Shown here in pieces: positions 34,403 to 42,784 of a stretch of DNA of 59,836 bases. Source of the DNA: Comamonadaceae bacterium (GTDB lineage: Bacteria; Pseudomonadota; Gammaproteobacteria; Burkholderiales; Burkholderiaceae_C). The notes below the pieces were generated by a model. It saw nothing but the letters and a program-made list of their open reading frames with translations. It searched no databases and was not told the DNA's origin. Location of the stretch: contig CANGPN010000013.1 in NCBI GenBank assembly GCA_947456305.1, positions 1 through 59,836 on the forward strand, written 5' to 3'. The first letter of the stretch is position 1, and every line of letters starts with the position of its first letter. The translations under genes and the position numbers were made by a program.

Positions 34403-35725
34403 TCAAGACTGGCAATCGGCACCGGTACGGCGCGTGAGTTTTTTCTCGGCGGCGTATTTGTCGGCAGTGGCTTTGACCAGCGGTTTCAAAATCTGCTCGT
34501 CGGCTTGCATCCAGTCGGAAGTGAATTCCCAGGCCTTGCCGTTCCACGTGTGAATACGTGTCCAGGCCGCGCCCATGTGGTCCATGCATGAAGTGCTGAT
34601 AGGACGCATCACACCTTTGAAGCCGAGTGCATCGAGTTTGGCTTGTGTGAGGTTCAGGTTTTCCAGACCCCAGCGCACTTGCTCGCCGGTCATGACCTTG
34701 CCTTTGCCGAAACGTTCTTGCGCAGAGCGAATGCCTTCAATGCCAATCATGGCGCTCATGGCACCGCGCAAGTACAACACTTGTCCGACTTCTTCTTTCG
34801 GGCCTGTGCCTTGGCCTTTGCCATGGATTTGGGTCAACATGGTTTTGACGATGTCAGAGTTGGGTTCGGCACCATGTTGGATAGTGACCGCGTTATAGCC
34901 TTTGGCACCTTCAGCCACGTCTTTCACATCTGGCTCTGCACCGGCCCACCACACGCCATACATTTTTTCGCGCGGGTAACCAGTGGCTTGCGCTTCTTTG
35001 ATGGCGGTGGAATTCATCACGCCCCAGCCCCACAAGACCACGTAGTCGGGCTTGGACTGACGCACTTGCAACCAAGTGGCTTTTTGCTCCACACCGGGAG
35101 GCGTAACAGGCAACATTTGCAGCTCGAACCCGTGGTTGCGGGCACGCTCTTGCAGCAAGGGAATCGGCTCTTTACCGAATGGGCTGTCGTGGTAGACCAA
35201 GGCAATTTTTTTGCCTTTGAGTTTGTCCAGGCCGCCTTCTTTTTTACCGATGGCTTGAATGATGGTGTCAGCCGCTACCCAGTATGTGCCGGCCACCGGA
35301 AAGTTCCACTTGAACACCGCGCCGTCCGAGCTTTCGCTGCGGCCGTAGCCAATGGTGAGCACCGGGATTTTGTCGCCGGGGGCTTTTTCAGTGATAGCGA
35401 ATGTGGCACCGGTAGACAGTGTTTGCACAAAGCTGGGGTTTTTGCTTTTCAAGCGCTCATAGCATTCGACACTGCGTGCGGTGTCGTAACCGGTTTCGCA
35501 TTCTTCATAAGCGATCTTCACGCCGTTGATGCCGCCTTTGGCATTCACCAATTTCAAATAATCGACAAAGCCGTTGGCCCAAGGCGTGCCATTCGGCGCG
35601 TAAGGACCGGTGCGGTAAGACAGCACCGGGACAAATTGCTCTTTGGATTGGGCCACGGCTTGCGTGGCAACTGACATCAACACGGATGTCAACAGGGCTG
35701 ATAACAACAAGACTGGTTTTTTCAT
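34403..35725 (-). CDS. ABC transporter substrate-binding protein, LivK-like (aromatic/branched-chain type)
   Basis: 440 residues with a signal peptide (MKKPVLLLSALLTSVLMSVA, cleavage near AVAQ). The mature protein is a type I periplasmic binding protein (Peripla_BP_6): YGPN-like NGTPWANGFVDYLKLVNAKGGINGVKI, VQTLSTGATFAITEKAP, KGKKIALVYHDSPFGKEPI, and a C-terminal MGAAWTRIHTWNGKAWEF. It is longer than amino-acid-specific LivJ/LivK and is of the kind often found beside acyl-CoA ligases for aromatic acids. The ATG at 35725 follows GAAGGAGACGAAG, an excellent ribosome site. Substrate unproven. Confidence 0.87.
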   Translation of the reverse strand: MKKPVLLLSALLTSVLMSVATQAVAQSKEQFVPVLSYRTGPYAPNGTPWANGFVDYLKLVNAKGGINGVKIAYEECETGYDTARSVECYERLKSKNPSFVQTLSTGATFAITEKAPGDKIPVLTIGYGRSESSDGAVFKWNFPVAGTYWVAADTIIQAIGKKEGGLDKLKGKKIALVYHDSPFGKEPIPLLQERARNHGFELQMLPVTPPGVEQKATWLQVRQSKPDYVVLWGWGVMNSTAIKEAQATGYPREKMYGVWWAGAEPDVKDVAEGAKGYNAVTIQHGAEPNSDIVKTMLTQIHGKGQGTGPKEEVGQVLYLRGAMSAMIGIEGIRSAQERFGKGKVMTGEQVRWGLENLNLTQAKLDALGFKGVMRPISTSCMDHMGAAWTRIHTWNGKAWEFTSDWMQADEQILKPLVKATADKYAAEKKLTRRTGADCQS

Positions 35726-35771
35726 CTTCGTCTCCTTCAAATTCGACTCACACAATGGGATACAAACAACT

Positions 35772-36848
35772 TCAATAAGGGAACGGCCAGACACGCAACT
35801 TTTGCTTGCCTATGGCCCACAAACGCGCCAAACCGTGCGGCTCGACAATCAAAAACCACACAATCAATGCGCCGAAGATCATCAACTCGGCATGCGACAC
35901 CACAGTGGTGGAGATCGCAAAACCCAACCATCCGGCGAGCACCGGCAAAAACTGATTCAAGAAGATGGGCAGCACCACGATGAATGCAGCACCTAAAAAT
36001 CCGCCCATGATGGAACCCATGCCGCCGATGATGACCATGAACAGCAAACGGAAAGACTGGTCGACAGAAAAAGCACTCGGCTCCCATGAGCCCAAATAAA
36101 TGAACGCCCACAACGCACCAGCCATGCCGATGATGAATGAGCTGACGGCAAACGCGCTGAGCTTGGCATACATGGGACGAATACCAATAACCGCCGCAGC
36201 CACGTCCATGTCGCGTATCGCCATCCATTCGCGGCCGATGGCACCACGCACCAAGTTTTTCGCGAGCAATGCCACCACACACAACAGACTCAAACAAAAC
36301 AGGTATTTGCTGAGATCACTTTCAATCGGCATGCCAAACACTTGCAGGTTGGACACCGACACCGAGCCGGAAGGTGTGTCCAAGGTGAACCACTTGATGC
36401 GCAAAAACATCCAGTCGGCGAAAAACTGCGCGGCCAAGGTGGCCACCGCCAAATACAAACCGCGCACCCGCAAGCTCGGCAAGCCGAACAAGATGCCGAA
36501 GACCGTGGCGCACAATCCGCCCAATATCAATGTCGGAATTAATGGCATGCCGGGGATGCGCGCAAAAAAGTTGTACGCGCCGTACGCACCGACCGCCATG
36601 AATGCGCCCGAGCCCAAAGAGATTTGGCCGCAGTAACCGACCAGAATATTCACGCCCAGTGCGGCCATCGCCATGATGACGAAGGGAATGAGAATCGCGC
36701 TGAACATGTAGTCAGAGGCGATGAACGGCACACCGACAAATGCCAGCAGCAATAAAGCAGCAATGAACCAGCGGTCCTGCATGATCGGGAAGATCTGCTG
36801 GTCCGCTTGGTAGCTGGTTTTGAATTGACCGTTTTCTCTGTAAAACAT
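35772..36848 (-). CDS. livM: ABC importer permease, LivM family
   Basis: 358 residues with about nine membrane helices. The conserved LivM core is ALGVNILVGYCGQISLGSGAFMAVGAYGAYN (about 66-96), GLPSLRVRGLYLAVATLAAQFF, the cytoplasmic loop GREWMAIRDMDVAAAVIGI that contacts the ATPases, and FIIGMAGALWAF. The N terminus has about 30 soluble residues before helix 1. The ATG at 36848 is chosen over an upstream frame that overlaps livH. Spacing is 2 nt to livH upstream and 46 nt to the binding protein downstream. Confidence 0.9.
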   Translation of the reverse strand: MFYRENGQFKTSYQADQQIFPIMQDRWFIAALLLLAFVGVPFIASDYMFSAILIPFVIMAMAALGVNILVGYCGQISLGSGAFMAVGAYGAYNFFARIPGMPLIPTLILGGLCATVFGILFGLPSLRVRGLYLAVATLAAQFFADWMFLRIKWFTLDTPSGSVSVSNLQVFGMPIESDLSKYLFCLSLLCVVALLAKNLVRGAIGREWMAIRDMDVAAAVIGIRPMYAKLSAFAVSSFIIGMAGALWAFIYLGSWEPSAFSVDQSFRLLFMVIIGGMGSIMGGFLGAAFIVVLPIFLNQFLPVLAGWLGFAISTTVVSHAELMIFGALIVWFLIVEPHGLARLWAIGKQKLRVWPFPY

Positions 36849-36850
36849 AC

Positions 36851-37786
36851 TTATACCCGGTCGATGATCTTTTCGCCAAACAAACCTTGCGGGCGAACCA
36901 ACAAGAAGAGCAGCGCCAACACATAGGCAAACCAAATTTCTATGCCGCCGCCAACATACGGTCCGAGGTAAACCTCAGACAATTTTTCGCCGACACCGAT
37001 GATCAAGCCGCCAATGATGGCGCCGGGCACGGAAGTGAGTCCACCCAAAATCACCACGGGCAAAGCGCGCAAGGCGACGGTAGCCAAAGAAAACTGCACA
37101 CCGAGTTTGCTGCCCCAGATCATGCCGGCCACCAAAGCCACCACGCCTGCCACGCACCACACAATCACCCAAATACGGTTCAGCGCAATGCCTATCGATT
37201 GCGCCGCCTGATGGTCATCGGCCACCGCGCGCAACGCACGGCCAGTTCCGGTTTTTTGAAAAAACAGCGACAGCAAAGCCACCAAACACGCCGCGATCAA
37301 AGCGGCAATCAAATCTTCCTGGTTGATCAAAATGCCGCCGGGGAAGGTGGACTCGAAAGCCATCACCGGTTCTTTGGGCATGCCGATGTCAATCTTGTAG
37401 ATGTCGCTACCGAACAAAGATTGGCCCAGGCCTTCCAAAAAGTAGGTGATGCCCAGAGTAGCCATCAACAGCGTCGTGCCTTCCTGATTAACCAGTTGGC
37501 GCAACACCAAACGCTCAATCACCCATGCCACGCAAAACATCACGCCCGCGGCCATCACAAAAGCGATCAGATTCACCAACCACAAAATGCCCATGCCTGC
37601 GCCATTCAGCCACTCGGAAAAACGCGCCATCGCCAATGCAGCAAATAACACCATCGCGCCCTGAGCGAAATTGAACACCCCCGATGCTTTAAAGATCAGC
37701 ACAAAACCCAAAGCCACCAGCGAATACAACATACCCGCCATCAGCCCGCCCAACAGTGTTTCAAGAAAGAATCCCATGGCAGTCAA
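36851..37786 (-). CDS. livH: ABC importer permease, LivH family
   Basis: 311 residues with about eight membrane helices. Family blocks are LLGGLMAGMLYSLVALGFVLIFKASGVFNFAQGAMV at the start, TLGITYFLEGLGQSLFG, and the coupling-helix loop GRALRAVADDHQAAQSIGI. The C-terminal segment includes GAIIGGLIIGVGEKLSEVYLG. It partners with LivM. Its start overlaps the livG stop by 4 nt. Confidence 0.9.
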   Translation of the reverse strand: MTAMGFFLETLLGGLMAGMLYSLVALGFVLIFKASGVFNFAQGAMVLFAALAMARFSEWLNGAGMGILWLVNLIAFVMAAGVMFCVAWVIERLVLRQLVNQEGTTLLMATLGITYFLEGLGQSLFGSDIYKIDIGMPKEPVMAFESTFPGGILINQEDLIAALIAACLVALLSLFFQKTGTGRALRAVADDHQAAQSIGIALNRIWVIVWCVAGVVALVAGMIWGSKLGVQFSLATVALRALPVVILGGLTSVPGAIIGGLIIGVGEKLSEVYLGPYVGGGIEIWFAYVLALLFLLVRPQGLFGEKIIDRV

Positions 37787-38565
37787 TGTCCTGTACCGAG
37801 GTAGGCGCTGATCACCTCGGGGTTGTTGCGCACTTCATCCGGCGTTCCGTCGCCGATTTTTTTGCCGTAGTCCAGCACCACCACGCGGTCTGAAATATCC
37901 ATCACCACGCCCATGTCGTGCTCGATCAAAACCACAGTGGTGCCGAACTCGTCGTTCACATCCAAAATGAAACGACACATGTCTTGCTTTTCTTCCACGT
38001 TCATGCCGGCCATGGGTTCGTCCAACAACAACACTTGCGGCTCCAGCGCCAGCGCACGACCCAAGTCCACACGTTTTTGCAAACCATAGGGCAACTGTCC
38101 CACGGGCGTTTTGCGGTAAGCCTGTATTTCTAAAAAGTCGATGATTTCTTCGACGCGTTTGCGGTGTTCGATTTCTTCGCGCTCGGCAGGCCCGAGTCGC
38201 AAAGCCTGCAAAAACAAATTGGATTTCATGCGGAGATTGCGCCCGGTCATGATGTTGTCCAACACGCTCATGCCTTTGAACAAAGCCAGGTTTTGGAAGG
38301 TGCGCGCCACACCCATGACCGCCACTTGATGGCTGTCCATGTGGCTGAAGGTTTGGCCGCGAAACGTTATCTGCCCTTGCTGCGGCGTGTACACGCCGTT
38401 GATGCAATTGAGCATGGATGATTTGCCCGCGCCATTGGGGCCGATGATGGCGCGTATCTCATGCTCACGCACGTTAAAGCTGATGTCCGACAACGCTTTC
38501 ACACCGCCAAAACTCAGCGATATGTTTTGCACATTCAGTATCACTTCGCCTATGTGTTTACTCAT
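37783..38565 (-). CDS. livG: Branched-chain-type ABC importer ATPase, LivG family
   Basis: 260 residues: Walker A IIGPNGAGKSS (about 40-50), Q-loop ARTFQNLALFKGMSVLDN, signature QLPYGLQKRVDLGRAL (LSGGQ replaced by LPYGLQ, normal in LivG), Walker B VLLLDEPMAGMN and switch His in VLIEHDMGVVMDI. The C terminus carries the LivG-type KIGDGTPDEVRNNPEVISAYLG. It overlaps both neighbours by 4 nt (acyl-CoA synthetase upstream, livH downstream), indicating tight coupling. Confidence 0.92.
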   Translation of the reverse strand: MSKHIGEVILNVQNISLSFGGVKALSDISFNVREHEIRAIIGPNGAGKSSMLNCINGVYTPQQGQITFRGQTFSHMDSHQVAVMGVARTFQNLALFKGMSVLDNIMTGRNLRMKSNLFLQALRLGPAEREEIEHRKRVEEIIDFLEIQAYRKTPVGQLPYGLQKRVDLGRALALEPQVLLLDEPMAGMNVEEKQDMCRFILDVNDEFGTTVVLIEHDMGVVMDISDRVVVLDYGKKIGDGTPDEVRNNPEVISAYLGTGH

Positions 38566-40508
38566 GCGGCACGCTCCACTGCGCTGAACACTTTGGCATC
38601 TGACAATTTCAAAGTGGCGCTCACGCTGCCGCTTCTGCCGTCTTCAAATTTGACCGCTGTTTCAATGAATTGTTGCGCCAGCCCTTCATACAAGGCTTGC
38701 ACCAGCACCGCGTATTTTTCAGCGATGAAACCGCGCCGCACTTTGTTGGTCCGCGTGAGTTCGCCGTCATCCGCGTCGAGTTCTTTGTGCAACACCAAGA
38801 AGCGACTGATTTGCGAACCAGCCAGCAAGCTGTCAACCGACAAATCGGCGTTGACCTTTTCCACGCATTCCAAAATCAACTGGTAGACCTCGGGTTTTTG
38901 CGCCAAGTCGGTATAGCCAGCATATGGCAAGTTGCGACGCTCTGCCCAATTGCCGACCGCGTCGAAATCGATGTTGATCATGACGCAGACTTTGTCGCGC
39001 CCGTCGCCATAAGCCACGGCCTCTTTGATGAACGGGAAAAACTTCAGTTTGTTTTCCACATACTTGGGCGCGAACATGGCGCCGTCGTTCGCACCGCCCT
39101 GTATGCGGCCCACATCTTTCACCCGGTCGATGATTTTCAAATGGCCGCGACTGTCAATGAAGCCCGCGTCATTGGTTTTGTACCAACCGTCAGCACTCAA
39201 CACCTCGGCTGTGGCCTCGGGGTTTTTGTAATAGCCTTTGAGCAAACCGGCGGACTTCACCAGAATTTCACCGTTCTCAGCCACCTTGATTTCCACGCCG
39301 TCGCATGGCACACCCACGGTGTCCGCATACGCTTGGTTGTCCGGTTGCAAACACACGAACACCGCGGTTTCTGTAGAGCCGTACAACTGTTTTAAGTTGA
39401 TGCCAATCGATCGGTAAAAGCTGAACAAGTCAGGACCGATGGCTTCACCTGCGGTGTAGGCCACGCGCACCCGCGACATGCCGAGGTTGTTGCGCAGCGG
39501 TCCGTAGACCATCACATTGCCAAGGCCATACATCAACGTATTCCACAAACCAATAGGTTCACCATCAATGCGGCGCGGTCCGACCTCACGCGCCAAATCC
39601 ATGAAGTACTTGAACATGCCGCGCTTGGGTGCACTCGCGTCTTCCATGCGGATCATCACTTGGGTGAGCAAGCCTTCAAACACACGCGGCGGCGCAAAGT
39701 AATAGGTCGGTCCGACTTCTTTCAAATCGATAGTGACCGTATCCGCCGACTCCGGGCAATTCACCACATAGCCGCAGCACAACCACTGCGCATAACTGAA
39801 GATGTTTTGCCCGATCCAAGCCGGCGGCAAATACGCCAACACTTCTTCACGGCTGGTGAGCTTGTCAAAGTCGGCCCCGGCTTTGGCGCGGTCCAACAAA
39901 CTGCGGTGCGTGTGCACCACGCCTTTGGCGTTGCCGGTGGTACCGGAAGTGAAAAACATGGCGGCCACGTCGTCGGCTTGAGCTTTGTTGATCTGCCCGG
40001 AGACAAACTGCGGCTGCTTCAAGGCCAGGTCAGCCCCGTCCATTAACACGCTGTTCAAACCGGTCAAACCTTGCGCGGGGTAATTGCGCAAACCACGCGG
40101 GTCGTCGTAATAAATGCGGGTCAGTGTCGGGCAATCCGCTTGTATTTCTTGCAGTTTGTCGACCTGCTCCTGGTTTTCCACCACAGCAAAACGCACCTCT
40201 GCGTTGTTGATGGGGAAGACATATTCGGTGGCCACTGCATCCTGGTACAAGGGAACAGGAATAGCGCCCAGCGTTTGCACGGCCAGCATGGCAGCGGATA
40301 AGCGCGGGCGGTTCGCGCCGACCACGAGCACATGGTCGCCTCGCTTCATGCCATCGCGTTCAAACACATGCGCCATTTGCCCGACCATGGCGAACAAATC
40401 CGCCCAATTCAGCGTTTGCCAAATGCCGTATTCCTTTTCGCGCAGGGCTGCGTCGCCGGGACGCTGACTGGCGTGTTGTTGCAATAAACGGGGGAAAGTG
40501 GTGTTCAT
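38562..40508 (-). CDS. Long-chain-type acyl/aryl-CoA synthetase (AMP-forming)
   Basis: 648-residue ANL enzyme. Motif A5-like FFTSGTTGNAKGVVHTH (P-loop, about 188-204) and LYGSTETAVF (A5) are clear; the hinge region is GWYKTNDAGFIDSRGHLKIIDRVKDVGRIQGGA. The insert around IGPDLFSFYRSIGINLKQLYG is typical of FadD15/long-chain synthetase-like enzymes placed in ABC importer operons for aromatic acids. It is the first gene of the nine-gene minus-strand operon and overlaps livG by 4 nt. A role in trapping imported acid as CoA thioester is inferred from context; chain length or ring preference is not visible. Confidence 0.87.
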   Translation of the reverse strand: MNTTFPRLLQQHASQRPGDAALREKEYGIWQTLNWADLFAMVGQMAHVFERDGMKRGDHVLVVGANRPRLSAAMLAVQTLGAIPVPLYQDAVATEYVFPINNAEVRFAVVENQEQVDKLQEIQADCPTLTRIYYDDPRGLRNYPAQGLTGLNSVLMDGADLALKQPQFVSGQINKAQADDVAAMFFTSGTTGNAKGVVHTHRSLLDRAKAGADFDKLTSREEVLAYLPPAWIGQNIFSYAQWLCCGYVVNCPESADTVTIDLKEVGPTYYFAPPRVFEGLLTQVMIRMEDASAPKRGMFKYFMDLAREVGPRRIDGEPIGLWNTLMYGLGNVMVYGPLRNNLGMSRVRVAYTAGEAIGPDLFSFYRSIGINLKQLYGSTETAVFVCLQPDNQAYADTVGVPCDGVEIKVAENGEILVKSAGLLKGYYKNPEATAEVLSADGWYKTNDAGFIDSRGHLKIIDRVKDVGRIQGGANDGAMFAPKYVENKLKFFPFIKEAVAYGDGRDKVCVMINIDFDAVGNWAERRNLPYAGYTDLAQKPEVYQLILECVEKVNADLSVDSLLAGSQISRFLVLHKELDADDGELTRTNKVRRGFIAEKYAVLVQALYEGLAQQFIETAVKFEDGRSGSVSATLKLSDAKVFSAVERAA

Positions 40509-40526
40509 TTATCAGCCCTGTTCACA

Positions 40527-40545
40527 ACAAGCAGGCCTTGCTTGT
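40527..40545. promoter_or_regulatory. Perfect palindrome upstream of the CoA-ligase/ABC operon
   Basis: ACAAGCA-ggcct-TGCTTGT is a perfect 7-5-7 inverted repeat, 18 nt upstream of the synthetase start. It may be an operator for the divergent Crp/Fnr regulator or another factor, or a 5'-UTR hairpin. Confidence 0.5.
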
Positions 40546-40574
40546 CACGGGAGCGCCAGATATTAGTTCCGCGT

Positions 40575-40621
40575 TTGACGTTATTTTGTCTTTCCAGCGA
40601 CAATCTAGGGAAGATACCTAG
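40575..40621 (+). promoter_or_regulatory. Probable promoter and operator of the Crp/Fnr gene
   Basis: A -35 TTGACG (40575-40580) and -10 GACAAT (40599-40604) are separated by 18 nt. A 5-7-5 inverted repeat CTAGG-N7-CCTAG (40605-40621) covers the expected transcription start, well placed for autorepression. It is not the classic CRP/FNR half-site. Confidence 0.45.
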
Positions 40622-40648
40622 GCTTTGTTTCTTACGTTTTTGCCAACC

Positions 40649-41365
40649 ATGCCCCAAGACCTGACTCTTCACCAACGACGCCGTCCGCCCACCGCCGGGG
40701 AACTTGAAGGCATCCCCTGGCTAAGCCTGCTAAATGACAAAGAGCGCTTACTCACCGTTCCGCGCATCATCGTCGGTGACGCCCAAACCGGCGACGCGGT
40801 GTGCCGCATCGGTCGCGCACCCACCTATTGGTTTGGCGTGATCGACGGCCTATTGAAAATGAACATAGACACCGACAAAGGCGACAGCCTGACCTTCACC
40901 GGCGTCTCACGTGGCGGCTGGTTTGGCGAAGGCACGGCTTTGAAACGTGAACCCTACCGTTACAACGTGAATGCTTTGCGGGCCAGTGTGGTCGCAGGTT
41001 TACCGATTGAAAGCTTCCACAGCTTGCTGGCCGAGTCCATAGGCTTTAACCGGTTCATCATGAACCAATTAAACGAGCGTCTTGGTCAGTTCATTGCAGC
41101 AAGGGAAATCGACCGTATCAACAATCCGGATTTACGAGTGGCACGCAACCTGGCGGCATTGGTCAATCCGGTTTTGTTTCCCGGTGTCGGTGAGTTTCTC
41201 CACATCACCCAGCAAGAGTTGGGTTACCTGGTAGGACTGTCGCGACAGCGGGTGAACGTGGCATTGAAGCGGCTGGAAGCTGCGCAATGGATTCACGTGA
41301 CTTATGGCGGCATACGCATATTGAATTTACCTGCACTGCGAAGCCATACACTGCCTGACACATGA
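40649..41365 (+). CDS. Crp/Fnr family transcriptional regulator
   Basis: 238 residues. The N-terminal half is a cyclic-nucleotide-binding-like beta roll (about 40-135: VCRIGRAPTYWFGVIDGLLKM, GGWFGEGTALKREPYRY). The C-terminal winged helix has EFLHITQQELGYLVGLSRQRVNVALKRLEAAQWI (about 184-217). No N-terminal cysteine cluster of Fnr type is present, so oxygen sensing through Fe-S is unlikely. It is divergent from the CoA-ligase/ABC operon and is the obvious candidate regulator. The ATG at 40649 is preferred over an upstream in-frame TTG. Its stop overlaps the next gene (ATGA). Confidence 0.85.
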   Translation: MPQDLTLHQRRRPPTAGELEGIPWLSLLNDKERLLTVPRIIVGDAQTGDAVCRIGRAPTYWFGVIDGLLKMNIDTDKGDSLTFTGVSRGGWFGEGTALKREPYRYNVNALRASVVAGLPIESFHSLLAESIGFNRFIMNQLNERLGQFIAAREIDRINNPDLRVARNLAALVNPVLFPGVGEFLHITQQELGYLVGLSRQRVNVALKRLEAAQWIHVTYGGIRILNLPALRSHTLPDT

Positions 41366-42141
41366 ACGACTCCACCATCAGATTGAACAAACGCATGGCC
41401 GAACTTGGCATTTGCTCGCGCCGCGAAGCCGACGACTGGATTGCCAAAGGCTGGGTGAAAGTCAATGGCATCACCGCCGTACTGGGTAAACCGGTCAGCC
41501 CCTTGGATCGTATAGAAGTGGATACGTTGGCACGCGGCCAGCAAGACAAACAAGTCACCATCTTGTTACACAAGCCCATGGGCTATGTCAGCGGCCAGGC
41601 CGAAGACGGCCACGAACCGGCCATTAACCTGATTGAAGCCCGCACCCGCTGGCGGGATGACCGCTCAACGACACGTTTTGTGCCGCGCCAGCGCATGGGA
41701 TTGGCGCCTGCCGGTCGTTTGGACATTGATTCGGTCGGTTTGCTGGTATTGACGCAAGACGGCCGCGTGGCGCGTCAACTCATCGGCGAAAACTCCGGTG
41801 TTGAAAAAGAATATTTGGTGCGGGTGCAATACGGCCGTTTGCCCGCCGGTGAGGTGCAAACCGATGTTCAATCGCTGTTCCCGGCTGACAAACTGGCTTT
41901 GTTGCGCCACGGTTTGTCACTGGACGGGCAGGCGCTTAAAACGGCGCAAGTGGAATGGCAAAACCCCGAGCAACTTCGCTTTGTGCTGACCGAAGGCAAA
42001 AAGCGACAGATTCGGCGCATGTGCGAACTGGTAGGCCTGACCGTGGTCGGCTTGAAGCGGGTGCGCATAGGCCGGGTGAAACTCGGGCAATTGCCTGTAG
42101 GCCAATGGCGCTATTTGGGGCGGAACGAAACTTTCGCCTGA
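41362..42141 (+). CDS. RsuA/RluB/RluF-family pseudouridine synthase
   Basis: 259 residues. An S4 RNA-binding domain (about 6-60; RLNKRMAELGICSRREADDWI) precedes the pseudouridine synthase domain with the catalytic Asp in PAGRLDIDSVGLLVLTQDG (about residue 119). Motifs VEKEYLVRV and EGKKRQIRRMCE are diagnostic of the RsuA/RluBEF group. Closest in length and arrangement to RluF (23S U2604), but RluE/RluB cannot be excluded. It overlaps the Crp/Fnr gene by 4 nt, likely sharing its transcript. Confidence 0.85.
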   Translation: MNDSTIRLNKRMAELGICSRREADDWIAKGWVKVNGITAVLGKPVSPLDRIEVDTLARGQQDKQVTILLHKPMGYVSGQAEDGHEPAINLIEARTRWRDDRSTTRFVPRQRMGLAPAGRLDIDSVGLLVLTQDGRVARQLIGENSGVEKEYLVRVQYGRLPAGEVQTDVQSLFPADKLALLRHGLSLDGQALKTAQVEWQNPEQLRFVLTEGKKRQIRRMCELVGLTVVGLKRVRIGRVKLGQLPVGQWRYLGRNETFA

Positions 42142-42160
42142 AACGCAGGCCAACCCTAGG

Positions 42161-42517
42161 TCAAACAGGTTTGCAACTGCCCCACTGCCCGATTTCGTAG
42201 CGGTAAGAGACGATTTTGCCTGTTTTATCGGCTGTGAACCAGTAAGTGCAGCGCGCCTCTTTCATGTCGTACCTGACCTCACTGCTGCCATCGGCTTGAA
42301 GATCTTGTGCCGCCGGTTGTCCCCATGCCTGTGTCAATTGCGCCAGCGGTTTGCCCGACCAGGACAGGCCGAATTCATCATTGCTGATCAAAACACCGCA
42401 ACTGCTGAGCCAGACTGTGGCGCACAAGCCTGCGGTCAAGCGCCGCCGCTTGCGCCACAGGGTGCGGTCAGTCACGGGAAGCAATCGGCTGGTTAAAGGA
42501 CTTGGCATGGGTTTCAC
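42161..42517 (-). CDS. Small putative lipoprotein
   Basis: 118 residues. A basic N terminus (RKRRR at about 23-27) precedes a hydrophobic segment ending in WLSSCG, a lipobox (Cys about 40), so it is probably lipidated. The mature part resembles short SmpA/OmlA-like or related domains: WSGKPLAQLTQAWGQPAAQD (start about 53), then a two-Cys C-terminal half (EARCTYWF, GSCKPV) with alternating strands. No firm family. It is convergent with the pseudouridine synthase gene; the region 42518-42723 upstream is AT-rich and shows no gene. Confidence 0.65.
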   Translation of the reverse strand: MKPMPSPLTSRLLPVTDRTLWRKRRRLTAGLCATVWLSSCGVLISNDEFGLSWSGKPLAQLTQAWGQPAAQDLQADGSSEVRYDMKEARCTYWFTADKTGKIVSYRYEIGQWGSCKPV

Positions 42518-42723
42518 GAGCGTTCCTCAAGGCAGAAAAGTATCTGCTCAGACTGACCTCAATGGTGTGAGTACGACTTCACATCGGCAGATTCTTCAAT
42601 ATAGTTTATTAGTCCTCTATAAAAACGGTTTAATTGATTTAAAATAGGCAATAAATATAAATTTCGGCATTTTTAATATTTTTAATATTTCTAAGCCGGA
42701 TAGTGATCAATCGCCGGATCTGA

Positions 42724-42751
42724 CTTGATTTGAGCCAACTCATCCTCATAT
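42724..42751 (+). promoter_or_regulatory. Probable heat-shock (RpoH) promoter of htpG
   Basis: CTTGATT (42724-42730) and CCTCATAT (42744-42751), spaced by 13 nt, match the sigma-32 consensus (CTTGAAA, CCCCATnT) well. The expected start would be about 27 nt before the htpG ATG. Confidence 0.55.
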
Positions 42752-42784
42752 ACAAGCCAATCTAATCTCTGAAACCGCTCTTCC

